A stretch of 64,000 bases of DNA from Torreya grandis. Its lineage: Eukaryota; Streptophyta; Pinopsida; Cupressales; Taxaceae. Position numbers and translations under genes: made by a program. The notes under the pieces were generated by a model. That model searched no databases. It saw only the letters and a list, made by a program, of their open reading frames with translations, and had not been told where the DNA came from. This document shows positions 31,833-44,770 of the stretch, piece after piece. Numbering within the stretch: the first letter of the stretch is position 1; the number at the start of each line of letters is the position of its first letter. Location of the stretch: NCBI GenBank assembly GCA_037957365.1, contig JARHVA010001472.1, forward strand, positions 1,116,001 to 1,180,000, written 5' to 3'.

Positions 31833-32800
31833 TATAACCACTTTAACTATATTAAACTTAATTAGATGACTCTAAAACTAGTTATACCAAAAATGGAAAA
31901 GGCTTTTTCAATGAAAGACGACTCCTATATAATCTGATTGATTGATCTAAGATGCCATATGCAAACATAGATGGATACAAATATAATACTAACAAAAATA
32001 GTTATATTCCAATTATAATATTTTATCTTTATATTATTATTAATTTATTATATTAAATATATAATATATTTTTTATGAAATTATATAATGATAATAATAG
32101 TATAAATATAAACATTTTTTAATTAAATTTATAATACCACTTAACTCAAGTACCATAAGGTTAAATGTTGCATTTTGTGTACAAAATGATTTTTATCGAA
32201 TTTGGGACAAATAAATAATTTAAAATACTACAACATGCCTTGTCCCATGCACTACTTCTTGCGTTCCACTTGGAAATACAACATAAATATTTCCCCTAAC
32301 ATTGCCTAAAATTTTAATATTGTGCATGGTCAATTCAAGTGTGGATGTGGATTTCAATCTGCAAACTTCTTTAAATATTGCATATATAAGGTAATTTAAT
32401 TTAATCATCTTAGCCATTCATTTTCAATAAACACATATTTATGCATATTCTCTTATATTTATGAGTTATTTTTTTGGAAATATTACAATCATTGTAAAGG
32501 TTGTGTTTATTTTTTAATTTTTTAATATTGAACAAAAATCCTCCATTGCATGGTAGGGTAGCAAATTTCTGGGATACTCTTTTTTTTTAAATCCTCTTAT
32601 ATTTTTCAAAGAATTGTACACAATTTTACTCACAAAGGTTGCATGGTTTTTCAAATGGTATAAAGTGGTTCAAAACATCTACACATCATTTTCAAATTGT
32701 GATTATATAACCTCTATCACGAAACAAGATTCAATTATTTTTTGAAATTTTGCTACCTAAATTCTAACTTTTAATTGAAAGAAGAAAAAGTAATAGAAAT
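31833..32800. other. No gene recognised
   Basis: Very AT-rich tract, especially 32000-32130, with no domain or structured repeat seen. Confidence 0.55.
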
Positions 32801-33079
32801 TTCTCTACTAAGGTTTCATGGTTTGTGTTTTATTGCTTATATCCTTTGCCCATATTGCTCATACTGCTAGGTCTAAGGTATTTTTTAGGGATACAACACA
32901 TTAACTACACTCGATGTACTACCCTTTGGAGACAGGCCCTATATTTATGGATTTTCCATTCTCTACTGCATCTATTGATGCAAGAGTTAGAGCTAATGGC
33001 ACCCAAGCGAGCTTAAAAGTTTGTTTCAAAATTATACAATGAGGTAATTCCTTAGACCCCCTATATTTTATAGGCAAGT

Positions 33080-33940
33080 ATTCTTATTGATGCTATTGAA
33101 CAATGTTTCAAGTGGTATGAAATTTTTTCTATCATTGCTTATTTTGTTGGTCATATTCCTTTGGAGGATTACTTCCATAACTAGCTTCACAACCATTAGG
33201 ATTCATTTGATGTCCATGTCTATGGAATCTAAAACCTTACCAAAGGTTTCTTCTTATTTACCTTTAAGGATCCTTCTGAGACACAGTTGATTCTTATGAA
33301 GTCTAATGTTTGGTTCCTTTGGAACCAACATATGATTTTATCTTCCTAGACCTATGATTTTAAAGTTTCTAACAATACCACCCTTCATGTCCCTATTTGG
33401 GTTGAACTTCTCAGTCTGTCAGTTCACCTCTACCCTATATCATTTCTCCCATAGGACACATGGTTATGATTTAACCATATATGTGGTTCTCCCCTCACCC
33501 TAACAAGTGAGTCTATATGGAGGTTGATCTCTCCAAGGAGTTGAAGGAGTTCATTGAAATCCAAGTTAGGGAGATCTAATGGTCATAAATGGTTATTCAT
33601 TTCAACTTTCCCAACACTCGATTTCATTATTAGGCCTCAGACCATCGCATCAAATATTGTCCTCGTATGGGTCATCTCAAGCCTCTTCGATCACCTCCTC
33701 AGGCTGAGAAGCCCAAACTAATAGACCAAGGTGATGGCTGGACCACATTGCCCCCAGAATGGTCATTAGGACCTAAGCAAAAAATCACACCCTAGACACC
33801 ACCTCAAGAGGATTGTACTCCAGTTATTGTGCCCCTTAAGGGACTTATCTATCACCCCTACCACCCCGATTCTTTTGAACTTGCAGATCATTTATTTGGC
33901 CTTCCAAAATCTCAAGATTCTTATGGTTGAGGTTCTCTCA
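33080..33940 (+). pseudogene. Element G ORF1: DUF4283 plus zinc knuckle
   Basis: Readable blocks: AIEQCFKWYEIFSIIAYFVG, then HIPLEDYFHN, LTKGFFLFTFKDPSETQLIL, TLHVPIWVELLSL, matching DUF4283 (G.F...F......L.....W....W..P......PVWV.L..L). Further on, VDLSKELKEFIEIQV and a knuckle-like ASDHRIKYCPRMGHLK in which only part of the CCHC set remains, then a Pro-rich tail. LINE ORF1 proteins of this kind bind element RNA. Several TAG/TAA stops and phase changes are present. Confidence 0.75.
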
Positions 33941-34129
33941 ACTAGTGGATCATTCTCCCTGTGATCTTGTATCCCACCTCATGGGGGTGCAGACTCTCTT
34001 TGGTAGGATCATGATACCAAATTCTACTTCATTATAGTCAATAGAATCTCATGCCCTCACTAGCATAATAAATTTGTAGTGTTGGTATATTTGAGGATAG
34101 ACAAGGGGAGCTTCAAATGGATGACCCTT

Positions 34130-35010
34130 CCATATGAATATATTATCATGGAATGTTAGGGGTCTTATAGAGTCTATCTATAAATACTCTGTGTGAATTA
34201 GTTATCTATAGATTAGTTTTATAGTTATTTTATATCTACAAGAAGATAAAGTATTTGGATTTCTCCTCCAGACATCCTTACAAAGCATTTGGCCTGATGC
34301 CACCCAAATCACCACATTACATGAGGCAATATGTGGCAACACTTGCATTTTAGTTACTGCTAAGGTCTACCTCAAAATCATTGCTACATGAAAGGACCCA
34401 TCACATCGGGTAGTCTAGATTATTCTTGAAATTGATGGCCATCCATTTGGCATTCCCAACATGTATGTTCCCAATGATGGCCGAAATCAATCCTTGCTTT
34501 GGAAATTTTGGTAGATGGGCTACCTATTGCCACATGCTTGTGTGTAGTGACTTCAATATGATTCAACACCCCCAAAACAAGGTTGGGTCCTTCCCTATGC
34601 ATTGGTGTGTTGATAAACATGAGGCTTGGTATTATTTAAAAAATAAATGGGGATTGGTAGACCCTCTCCTCTAATGGTAGATGTTTAACCCCACATCTTG
34701 GTTTATGTGGTCCAACTAACAATATGGGGATCCTCACATGCTCAAATAGATTGACTATTTTATGATGTTAGAGAAAAATATTTTTTCTTTTTCCAACATT
34801 TATGGCCATCCTATCAATGTCCACTCAGGTATTATTTTCTTAGTCTACTCACCCATTTCTTGTAAAGTGGAATGGATCTTTGGCCAGTACAATATGCCAC
34901 ATAAAAAGTTTATTCTCAATACTTCCATGTTAAGTCATATTGGGACCATCTGAATCATCTATCAAATCTAGAACTATTAACTTTCTAAGTCATCCCCCCA
35001 TCAACATAGG
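34130..35010 (+). pseudogene. Element G ORF2: AP-type endonuclease
   Basis: Start region LSWNVRGL (34138 on), the N-terminal metal-binding Asn block of LINE endonucleases. Then FLLQTSLQSIWPDA, ILEIDGHPFGIPNMYVPN, DFNMIQHPQNK (the DFN block), and MLKxIDYFM and VYSPISCKVEW near the C-terminus, where the family has a Ser-Asp-His motif. Stops and frameshifts are frequent. It nicks the target DNA in live elements. Confidence 0.78.
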
Positions 35011-35039
35011 ACTCACCAAGTCCCTATAGAAGAGTCATG

Positions 35040-36780
35040 AACCTGTGAGGTTCTAGGCACTTTAAGCAAAATATGCATAAGCATTCCTTATCTGTGCCTA
35101 TGCCTAAGGAAGTCAAATTTTGATATAAGCATCAAATAAATGATGGTTCATACCCATTAGGAGTTTTTGATACATTCTCTATGCACCAATCCATCATCAC
35201 ACAATCTAAAAGCTACAAAGGTTCAAGATGTAGGGCCTCATGTTTTGGAAGGCCAAGTAAAGGAAGTATGTGATGGGTAGTTAAAAATCATGAAAAAATG
35301 CACTTGAGACCTTCAATCTTCTTGTGTGCTCTTATTTAAATACTTTCCCATGCCTATCTAACATAGTTTCATGCCAATGTGAAAGATCATACATCTGCAC
35401 CCTTAAAAATTTTAGGGTACAATCTAAAGTCACACACTCTCTTCTGTAAACTCATACTTTTCAAACAATCCTCATGTACACCTTGGCGTATAGTAATTCC
35501 AAATCAAGGGTGTGTGCATAGTTCAATATGCACGTAACATGAAAATAAAGGAACACACACCACGTTTTCCACTGCACATAGTGATGATGTAACAAGTTGA
35601 AAAGGGAAACTTGTGCAATAATTTCCAGGTGGTAACAAGGTATAAAGAGGTAGTTGGAGAAATAGTTGAGTGGAGATCAAGGCCTTGTCAGAGCAAGTAA
35701 ATGTAGAATAAGCTATTAGACATCAAAATGTGAGTACATGCCATCCCTTTTACTATTTTAGGGAAATCTTCTACCCTTTGATACACACATGTATTCCAAA
35801 AGGACCTTGTAATTGACTCTCAAATTGAAATCACCTGACAAAATTCAAGAAGCATAGATGCGTCACTATAATGGAATTAAAAGCTACATCTGTCATCCTA
35901 AGTGTCACATTAATTTTAAAATGGCTTGTTCATTATAAAATCCTTGTTCTTTATTATAAAAAATGGGTTGACACATTTTGGTAACCTCACACTACTAAAA
36001 TTTGCCCTCCAAGATCACTTTTGTTGGTTAAATCTCACAAGTTAATGAGAATTAAGTTCACCTCTCTTTGTTCTTATTATACCCTTTGTGTTGTTTGTGT
36101 TTGTTGATCCTTGTTTATGGGTAATATTTCCCCCTCTCATCATCATCCATTCCTAGCACCTCTATATGGAATGTGGACCTCATTTATAGGTCATATCTTG
36201 TGCACACTTGGGTATATGTTGACACTATTTGTGGACCATTTGTTGTCCCTCTCAATGTTACACTACATTTCCACACATCTATGCAAAATACTTATGCATT
36301 TAGAGTGGTCTTGATGGAGTTTGTGTGGAAATGTCTTATTCGCAAAGGTTTGTAGTGTGTTTATGACAGTAAGAGTTCTTGTTTTATTCTTAGTGTATCA
36401 ACTTTTTATTTCTTGGCACTCTCTTACCTTCTCTCTCCCTTTCACTCAAAATTTTAGGTTTAAATTAGTGATAGATTTACCTTTCTACTCTTTATGCCTA
36501 CGTGCTGGTCTTAAACTAGGTGCACTTAGAATAGAAGTAATCTAGCCTATTTCGGAGGCTCATCCCAAAGATCACAAGGGTCCCACACCTTGGGTATGTT
36601 CCCATAATTATAATAAGACAACCAATTATCAGTATACATAAGTGAATGATAACACTCCCATGCCCAGTGTTGAACACTCTTTCATCCCATGTAAGGCAGT
36701 CGCACTCATCACCCCACTATAAAACATCCCTGCATGGAAGAACATCTATGGGTGCATATTTTGAATGATAATAAGAACCT
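35040..36780. other. Insertion of unknown origin inside element G
   Basis: About 1.7 kb separates endonuclease and RT linker, where L1 ORF2 needs a few hundred bases. No LTR, terminal repeat or domain was recognised, and the exact edges are not visible. ORF2 is again readable from about 36800 (EHVSWICKHTEEAMINEF). The open frames at 36111-36545 carry no motif I can name. Confidence 0.45.
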
Positions 36781-36799
36781 AGCCCCATGGCCTCCATAC

Positions 36800-38500
36800 A
36801 CTTCCAGATGGTTCGAGTGGTAGAATAAGGCCATTATGTGCACCATCTCCTTCACCACTATGGTGAACATGTCTCTTGGATTTGTAAGCACACAGAGGAG
36901 GCCATGATCAATGAGTTCAAATGGGTCTTTGACTCCATTAAGATTAATATTTTTAACATGCAGTTGTAGAGGTTGGTTTCCTCCCTCAAACACCACCTCA
37001 AGGTGGTGGATATTCATGCAACTAGGGATGCCTAACTCTGTACTCAGCTGTATTGGCTCAAAATTGGTGACAAAACCTCCAAGGAGTTCTTAAGATCAAT
37101 TAAGCTCATAGGCAAATTAAGGCCATTCAATTAGCTCAATCTTAGTTTATCTCCCAATCTGATATCTCCTTGACCTTTCTTAAGTATTATAAGATAATAT
37201 TCCAAGCCCAAAATATCACTATTGAGTGGTCCCAAACTCTATAAAACTGCCTTAATGTGGTGCCTCACAAGCTCAAGCCAACTAACTAGTAACTTTGTGA
37301 TGCCGCTACTCACCTTGAAGGAACTTATAGAGGCTTTAAACTATATGAGCAATGATAAAGCCCCTAGCCTCGATGGCTTTCCTTGTGAATTTTACAAATC
37401 CACTTAGGAGTTTATTGGTCCTAACTCATTGTAAGTCTACAAAGAAGCCTTGCAAACTCTTTCTCTTTGACCCATTATCAATCAAGGAAATATAAAATTC
37501 ATTCCCAAAGCTATAAATTTTTAGCTTTTTACTAGTTAGAGGATGATAACCTTGCTTAATGTCTCTTACAAGATTCTTGTCAAAACCCTCACTAACCAAA
37601 TTTGGCTCATCCTACCTGTGATTATTAGACTAGAGTAAACATGATTTATTAGAAGGTAATATATTTTAGATGATCTTATTTTGGCCTAGGAAGGCATGGA
37701 TTGGGTGCACACCTCTCTTCAAGGAACTATTTTTCTTAAATTAGACTTTGAAAAGGCTTATGATAAGATCGAGTGGTATTTTATTCTTTCCATGCTCAAG
37801 GCTCTCAAATTTAGCCCCTATTTCATTTATATAGTGTAGACTTTGCTTCATGATGCCTCGACCTGCCTCACTATGAATGGGCATCAAACTGTAGGGATCG
37901 AGCTTGAGTGATCTATTTTCTAAGGTTGTCCCCTTATTGTAGTGCTTTATGTTTCAGTTTCTAAAGTTTTGGGTTACCTCTTAGATTTTAAGGCTTATCA
38001 AGGGATCATTTATGGAATTATTTTACCTGGCTTCACCTCTCAGCTCATTAATGGACACTTTACAAATAACACCTTCCTCATGCTTGAAGAGAAAGAGGCC
38101 ACTTTTAAATAAGTTATGCAATGCCTAGACATCTTTTGTCTAGATTATAGCTCCAACCTTTAATAGAGGAAAACCTAATGTTTTCATCAAAGCATGATGG
38201 CTATGCCTGAGTGATTTAAGAAGTTTAAATGTCAGTGGATTGATTGGGGGGAATAATTTAGGTTCTTGGGCATCCCCTTCACTTTTGATAGCTCACCGAC
38301 CAAGCTTTGGCAATATGTCCTCAATAAGATTGAAAGGAAGATTGTGTATTAGATTTCTAATCCTCTATCTCTATTGGTTAATTTTCAAATTTACACCAAG
38401 ATCTTGGTTACCACACATGTTTACTATTCCTCCTATTGGGCCCCCTCCAAAGCCTTTTATGATAGTCTAGCCAATATTCTCAAATATTTCCTCTAGGCCA
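36800..38500 (+). pseudogene. Element G ORF2: reverse transcriptase
   Basis: LYWLKIGDKTSKEF (37049-37090) is the classic L1 WL..GD..T.FF block. Then LKELIEALNYMSNDKAPSLD, GFPCEFYK, VSYKILVKTL, FLKLDFEKAYDKIEW (catalytic Asp in LDFEKAYD, about 37740-37784) and GCPL near 37927. The second catalytic site reads FTNNTFLML near 38063, where L1 has (F/Y)ADD: three G-to-A changes have removed both Asp. Then FLGIPF, and a thumb region to about 38500 with YSSYWAPSKAF. Many TAG stops. Confidence 0.87.
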
Positions 38501-40139
38501 ATTCTAACAGGGCTCAAGGATTTCATCCGGTGGCCTAGGACATTTAATGCCTCCCTCATGATAAAGGTGGTATGGGCATCACTAAAACCTATCGATAAAG
38601 TGTGGCCTTGTGTGTTAACTGGGTTATTTAGGTTATTGAGGGCAATGAGTCTTGGGAAATTCTTCTTTGACATTGTATCTCTTTGGGATCTCCTTATGCT
38701 AAAACCAGTTGGCAAAATATTGGCTTTTAATCCCTCATTATTACTACTATGCCTGTTTAATATTATTGGCTCCTTTGTAGTCAAAATTATATGGAATGAT
38801 TTCAAAGTAGTCAAACCCCACTTGAAGTGGGTAGGGGATGGTTTTAACATAGGGTTATCTTTTAATGACCATAGCTTATGGTGGTCTCATATTCTCACTA
38901 ATTATTCCATTCCCCAGGTTGAATTACTTGGTATTAAAGCTATGTGATTATTCTACAAAGGGATTCACACTATCCATGATTTGGTTACCTCCAAAGACTG
39001 GATCCCCTGGCCTCATTTAAAAAGAAAGTTTGAATTAATAATGTAGACTTACCTTTCATCCTTCACATTCAATAATTACTCTCTAATGTTATGCTACATA
39101 CGTTTGGCTAGTAGCCTCTTAGGTCCTGGTGGAAAGATTGGAGATGAAACTATGATACACACTTTAAAGTTACTCTCATGGGCTTCTTTGTCAAGTGATG
39201 AGTATGTTCTCTTCAACTCTTGATAAGATTAATAGGCATTTGAGCCTTTATTCCTCTCCTAAGACTTGGCTCACCCATCTAGTTTATGTGTGGCACCCTA
39301 GCTTGGAGCCCAAGGTGGCTCATTTATTATGGTGTTTAATTTACTAAGGACTCCTCCTTAGTGAAAGGATACTCCACATCTACATTCCCTAGTCCTTTTA
39401 TCTGACTTGCATGCAACATAATATTTTTAACATCTATTTTGGTTTTATCCTAAATCTTAGTTTGCCTGGCAATAGAATCATTCATTATTCTAACCTTATC
39501 ATCGTAAGCCTTTCTCTTGGTGTTAGGCATTTTTTGGGGATTGTTTTAATTTTCTAACCTCTATTGCCTTTATCTAACATTTCTTTCATGCTATCATCCT
39601 TTTTCAACTTTGGAAAACTAGAAATTATGTTATTTTTAATCATGAGGTCTATGGAATTTCATTTTCTATTAATCAAAAGGTTATTATTATTCCATCAATT
39701 TACTTTTAGATTCAAGCACAAGTTGAGAAGATGGAACTATACCTCACCACCTATAGAAGCTCCTTGACCACTGGGGGAGTGCCCCTTGCATTATGAACAA
39801 AGTTCTGCTAAATGGCCTACCTCATGATCCATTGCCACCTCCTCCCAAGAGGCATAAAAGTAGAAGTTGGTCCCAAAGTAGGGGCCACTTTGTGCCTCGC
39901 CTTTTCTTAGGGGTGGTTGGAATTATCAAGGAAATTCTACTATTGGTCCTTTACAATAGTCTCTGATACGAGTTATTGTTCCTATGTAACCCACTAATGG
40001 TTGCCCTATCACTATTGATGATGACCCCCTAGATGGTTAGAATACTCCAGAGATTCTCACTGTGGAATCACCTGCTTGGTTGATGCTTCCTAAGGATGAT
40101 CCTCTGCCCCCACATCTTAGGGCAGTGACCCATGCTTAA
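38501..40139 (+). pseudogene. Element G ORF2: C-terminal part with zinc-binding RT domain
   Basis: Reads with many TAG stops: GFHPVA.DI, LPHDKGGMGI, CVNWVI, then near 39290-39420 VWHPSLEPKVAHLLWCLIYQ and LLLSERILHI, the plant LINE zinc-binding region (W....P.K...F.W.L....L.....L). The last 120 codons to the TAA near 40140 are readable (VESPAWLMLPKDDPLPPHL) without a named domain. Confidence 0.68.
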
Positions 40140-40310
40140 TTTTTTTATGGTTGGTTATTTGTAGTATCTTTCATCATGCTTTGACTAGATATTTTTTGAT
40201 GTTTTTGAGCTAGTTTTGTCTTCCAGCATGGAGTTTGATCCATAATTTGTTTGGATACATTAATTTTTAACCTTCTATAATTATATTTTTTATTTAATAT
40301 AATGTGGAGT

Positions 40311-43300
40311 GTTTCAATAGTAAAATCCAACTTGTACCCTAAGATATTTCTCTTATTCATAAACTATAATCTAAGAATCTAGTAATGTATATTATATAAC
40401 TCTAGCTAAAACATGAGGCAAGCAATAGTTATTCACTTAATCATTTCTTCAAAGAGTAATGGACATAAGGGTGTTTACAATAAGACTACTTGATTTATTT
40501 CTCAAAGGATATGCATCACCTTGTTTTTGTATTATATAAACTACTTGCAATGTTGAGGTATCCTAATGGAGGCATAAATAAGCACTAGATTAGAATTAAA
40601 ATCAAAATCAATGTCAGTAAGTCCATAGGAGATGATTCAAAGATAGTATGCATGGTGTCACATTGTGGCTTTGGCAACCATTGTTGATATCAACACTCTT
40701 TTTAATTCCACTATTCACATAGTGAATGGAACTTTTAATCACTAGCTGACAAAAGGTGATGAAATGTATTTAAAATATACCTCTATGTAAAGGTCTTGCC
40801 AAATAAACATCTTCTATGTAAATATGACTAACACACTAGTACTACAAATAATTATTTTATACTAACCTAATATTTCCAATAGACAAATGAGGAAAGAATA
40901 TGCATAAATAATTACGAAATATAATGACTTGGTAAACAAAATTTTAATCAAAACATTTGAAGCAAAAGAAGCTTCAAATATCATTAAAATATTTTAAAGA
41001 TCAATGTGTGTAGATAAAATGACCGACATACAAAGAGAATAACTATAACAATAAAATCATGAAGTAATACAAAGACATCACCTCATTCATTCAAATGATA
41101 TTCTTGATTGTGATGAAGGAAATAAAATGGAAATAGAATTAGGTTGTATGATGGGCCTTACTGAAATTTATGTTAGGTTCGTCAATGAAAATTAATTTTT
41201 CTTAGAGCGTACCAAAAATTATAGAGGAAATATTACAAGATGTAATGGAGTTCGATGTTGCTAACAATGATTAGGAAGTATGTGTGTATATGCTAAACCC
41301 AATAACAATAATGATTGCCAAAATAAATATGAACATCATATAAAATAGTGAATCACCACAAGAAATAACATGATGTTCTAGCAGGTAAAGATAAATGTCA
41401 AGGTCCCAAATAAAATGTTAAAAACAATTCATAATCCTAATGGAATTCTCGAGAGATATTTTAAGACAATACAATCTTTGTTTCGATAGGAGTTGGACAA
41501 AATTTCTCCTCCATGTATGTGTTATATATCTGTCAAGAGTAATATCATGGAATGAGTACTCGTGAAGCTCCTAAAGGGCTGGTTTGTAATAGATGCTAAC
41601 AAAAGTAAGGTGTCCACCAATTGTTTGAAGCTAATAGCATGAATCTTGGACCCCGACCACCTAAACTTACAAACTTGACCTAAGTGGAAGAGATGTTGAT
41701 TCCCCTTGTGTATCCAATTCTACAAGTAAACCAAGCAATCAAAGTGCAACAAGAATACAAATAAATATGATTATGCCAATAGTTATTATCATTATGTCTT
41801 ACAATTTTAGCGTGCAAATGTAGATTGAAACCCAGTTCTTTCAAAACATGCCATTATAAACTATATTGTAAAGTATGCCACAAAATCATATAAATTTTTA
41901 AAAACTTATCAAGAAATGTAGATGCGACTTATAGCTATTGAAAACCCTAAATAACATGTCACATGAGTCTATTGAATGAAATAAATATTGAAAGAGATAA
42001 AGGGCAATAGAGGCATGTCACATGCTGCAAGAACTTCCTTTGATAGAGTGTAGTATAATATTTTTATCGTTGAATGTTGAGTGTAAAGTTTTTAAACTAA
42101 TATTAAAAAAGGAAGATAAATCCAAACGATATTAAAAATCACTAACTGATGGACACATTGATAGAACTCGTGTAATGGAACCTCTACCACTCATTAAGGT
42201 TTCAAGATCTGGATGTATAATCTTAAAATTCATAGAGGATAAAAGTGGAAGAAATGAAATCTCATTTTTATTATGAAAGCCTTGGTGAGAAATAAAAAAT
42301 AACATTCGATATAATTATTAGACATTATAACTAAGGACAAATTATAATTTCATTGCATATGATAATCCAAGGAATGATAGGAATAAAAAAGTCTTATCAT
42401 ATTGGAGGGGTTAATCTAACACTTATAGAGTTATCAAAACTACAACATTTCCCCTTCTACTACTTGCTTCAACGAGACTTGGGACATTCAAGATTGATGT
42501 GTTTACAATACATATAACCTTGTGAATACCTATTTTAGATTTTGGGAAATTATAAGGAACAAGGTTAACAAGCTTTCAATAATAAATTTGACGTGTTAGG
42601 TATATTTTTATCGATGAGATGAGCTTTATAGGCCAAAATATGCTTTAAAACATAGATTCTTGATTACACCAAACATTTTCATAAAATGTTGATATGTGCT
42701 TTGGGGGAACATCTATGCTTTTCATTGTTGATTTGGGACAATTGCCTCTAGTAATGGATAAACCTCCATATACAAGAACAACACAACTAAAGTTATTATG
42801 GAAAAATTTCAAAACAATTATTAATGTAGATAAGGTTTTCAAACAAGATCAAATTGAAGAACAATAACAAAAAAGGAGTAGATAAAATAAATAAGGACAA
42901 TCAAAGACTTAACTATTGGGTGTACAAATGTATATGTGAATAAGGATATTATATGTTTCATTCTATTAAAATATATCATTAATGTATATTCATGTTTTTA
43001 CTAATATTGTGTTACTCTCTATTTCCCATTTAAAAATAACATTAAATGAATTGAAAATGAATATAAAAAAACTTAGTTAAATTTCTATCATATATCAATC
43101 TAAATAGACCTCATTATATAAATGTGTATGCATAAACAATAGATATTTATTTTTTGTTGTTACCTTATGTGGCCACAAATGCTACCAACTCAATATTAAA
43201 TACATATTTGTTAAATGCTGAGAGATATCAACTTCGAGGCACCTATATTTTGTTTTATTTTTTAATCAGTCAAAAAAAAGGACTAGAGCTTGTCTAAAAA

Positions 43301-43395
43301 AAAGTGAAAAAAATGCCGACATATTTAGTTATAGCTTCATGGCCTTTCAACTGAAGGCAAACACTAACAAAAAAGAAGAAAATGTTTGAATACTT
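40311..43395. other. No gene recognised
   Basis: About 3 kb of AT-rich DNA with scattered short open frames and no domain, LTR pair or structured repeat visible. Confidence 0.5.
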
Positions 43396-43399
43396 TGTG

Positions 43400-44770
43400 A
43401 GCATTCTTCCAAAACCTTCATTAGCCTTTAACCCTACTAGCACTATGAGTGACTAGCTTATTTTCTAACTTTGAAGTATCTTGATTACCTAGTGCAAAGG
43501 GATGATGGTTTTCTTGATTTGATTTTTGCTTTGGGGAATTAGCAATCATTTTTCAAATTTGCATCTGAGTTCCCTTGCTAATATTGATTTGAGCTTCCAA
43601 ATTTCTCGAGTTTGAATGAAGAGGCCTTCTAAGATTATTCTTGCCACCAAATATAAACCTAAAAGCCATTTTTTAATTGCTGTCATGATTCACTAATTCC
43701 CCTAGATGAGAAGGTGAAAGAGTTGCCAAATCCCTTAAGGTAAAAACTGCATCTTCTTTACCAACATCTTCTTTTTCTTCTTCTTTTGGGAGAGATTCTT
43801 TATCAATGTCTTGTTTTTGTTCTTCTTCGGAGAGAGATTTTGTCTTATTTATCTTGGGGGTTATCAATCGTTGTATCAACAATGTCCTCAGAAGAATTCT
43901 CTACTTGAAAAATGTTGAATTGATTAGTCGTACCTGAATCCATTGGATTCTAAGCCTTTTTTTGCTTCCTGCTCCTTTGTTTATTTTTTGGTTCTATAAA
44001 CCCTTTGTTGTTTTGTTCCAAATTTTTCTGCTTTTTAATTCTTTGAACTCTCCAGTGTTTTGTTACAGATTCAACATTTGGTTAAGGTTGTCCCTTACAA
44101 AGTGCTCATGAGTGTGGTAAATTCTACATCTGAAAGTGACATTTTTGTAATCCAAATTTTAAAGTCGTTCTCTAGTTTTTTATTTGAACTTGATAGCCAA
44201 TGGTAGTGGATTGGACAAACCTATTCTTACACAAATACTTGCATTAATTGCCATAAGCCCTACTTCACTTTATTTTTCCATGCATATATTCTCACCCAAC
44301 TAATTTTTCACTTGTTTAAAGACATCCTCTTTCCATAACTCTAATGGCAAGCTATACAAACGGATCCAAACATGAACCAAAGTCAAATCCTTTGTCTTTG
44401 GATTAAAACCGACCTCCCAAGGCCCCAATTACATCCCAGCTCTTCTCATGAACCAAGGGCTATTCTAAAGATGTCATTTCTTTGTTTTGTAGAATCAAAA
44501 ATGACTTGAAAAAACCTTTGCAAGGGAAGCTCTACCTGGCACACAGAACTAATATTCTTGTTCGTTCCTAGCCACGTTTGGAGATCTCCCGCATTTGGCC
44601 AAAATCCCACAAATTTGCAATCAAGGCACATTCTGTTAAATGAGAAATTATTTTCTCTATCTCTTTGTCTTAAACCCTGATAATAGGGATTTCCTCTGTC
44701 ATTGTGATGATATATGACCCTAATGCCCTGGAGTTTACCACATATTTATGATCACCATTCCTCCTATCTT
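43400..44770 (-). pseudogene. Pseudogene I: DUF4283 and zinc-knuckle protein (LINE ORF1-like)
   Basis: Minus strand: MCLDCKFVGFWPNAGDLQTW and then LGTN, LQRFFQVIFDSTKQRNDIFR, IALGS, a one-base shift near 44455, LGPWEVGFNPKTKDLTLVHV and WIRLYSLPLELWKEDVFKQV, then AINASICVRIGLSNPLP, CRIYHTHEHFVRDN. This is DUF4283 followed by a CCHC knuckle in which the second Cys is Tyr and the last Cys is Asn. A Lys/Glu-rich tail (EEEQKQDIDKESLPKEEEKE) follows. No endonuclease or RT is visible downstream on the minus strand, so it stands alone. Confidence 0.78.

Larger units (their letters stand above)
32800..40310 (+). mobile_element. Element G: L1-type LINE, inactive, interrupted by an insertion
   Basis: Plus strand: ORF1 with DUF4283 and a damaged zinc knuckle (33080-33940), ORF2 with AP-type endonuclease (34130-35010), RT (36820-38500) and a zinc-binding C-terminal part ending at the TAA near 40140, then about 170 bp of T-rich 3' sequence. 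The spacing between endonuclease and RT is about 1.5 kb too long for an L1, so foreign DNA lies at about 35040-36780. No clear poly(A) tail or target duplication was found, so both ends are approximate. Confidence 0.85.

Noticed and set aside
38467..38850. 127-codon minus-strand open frame
   Set aside because: Antisense shadow of the LINE ORF2 C-terminal region, which is readable on the plus strand.
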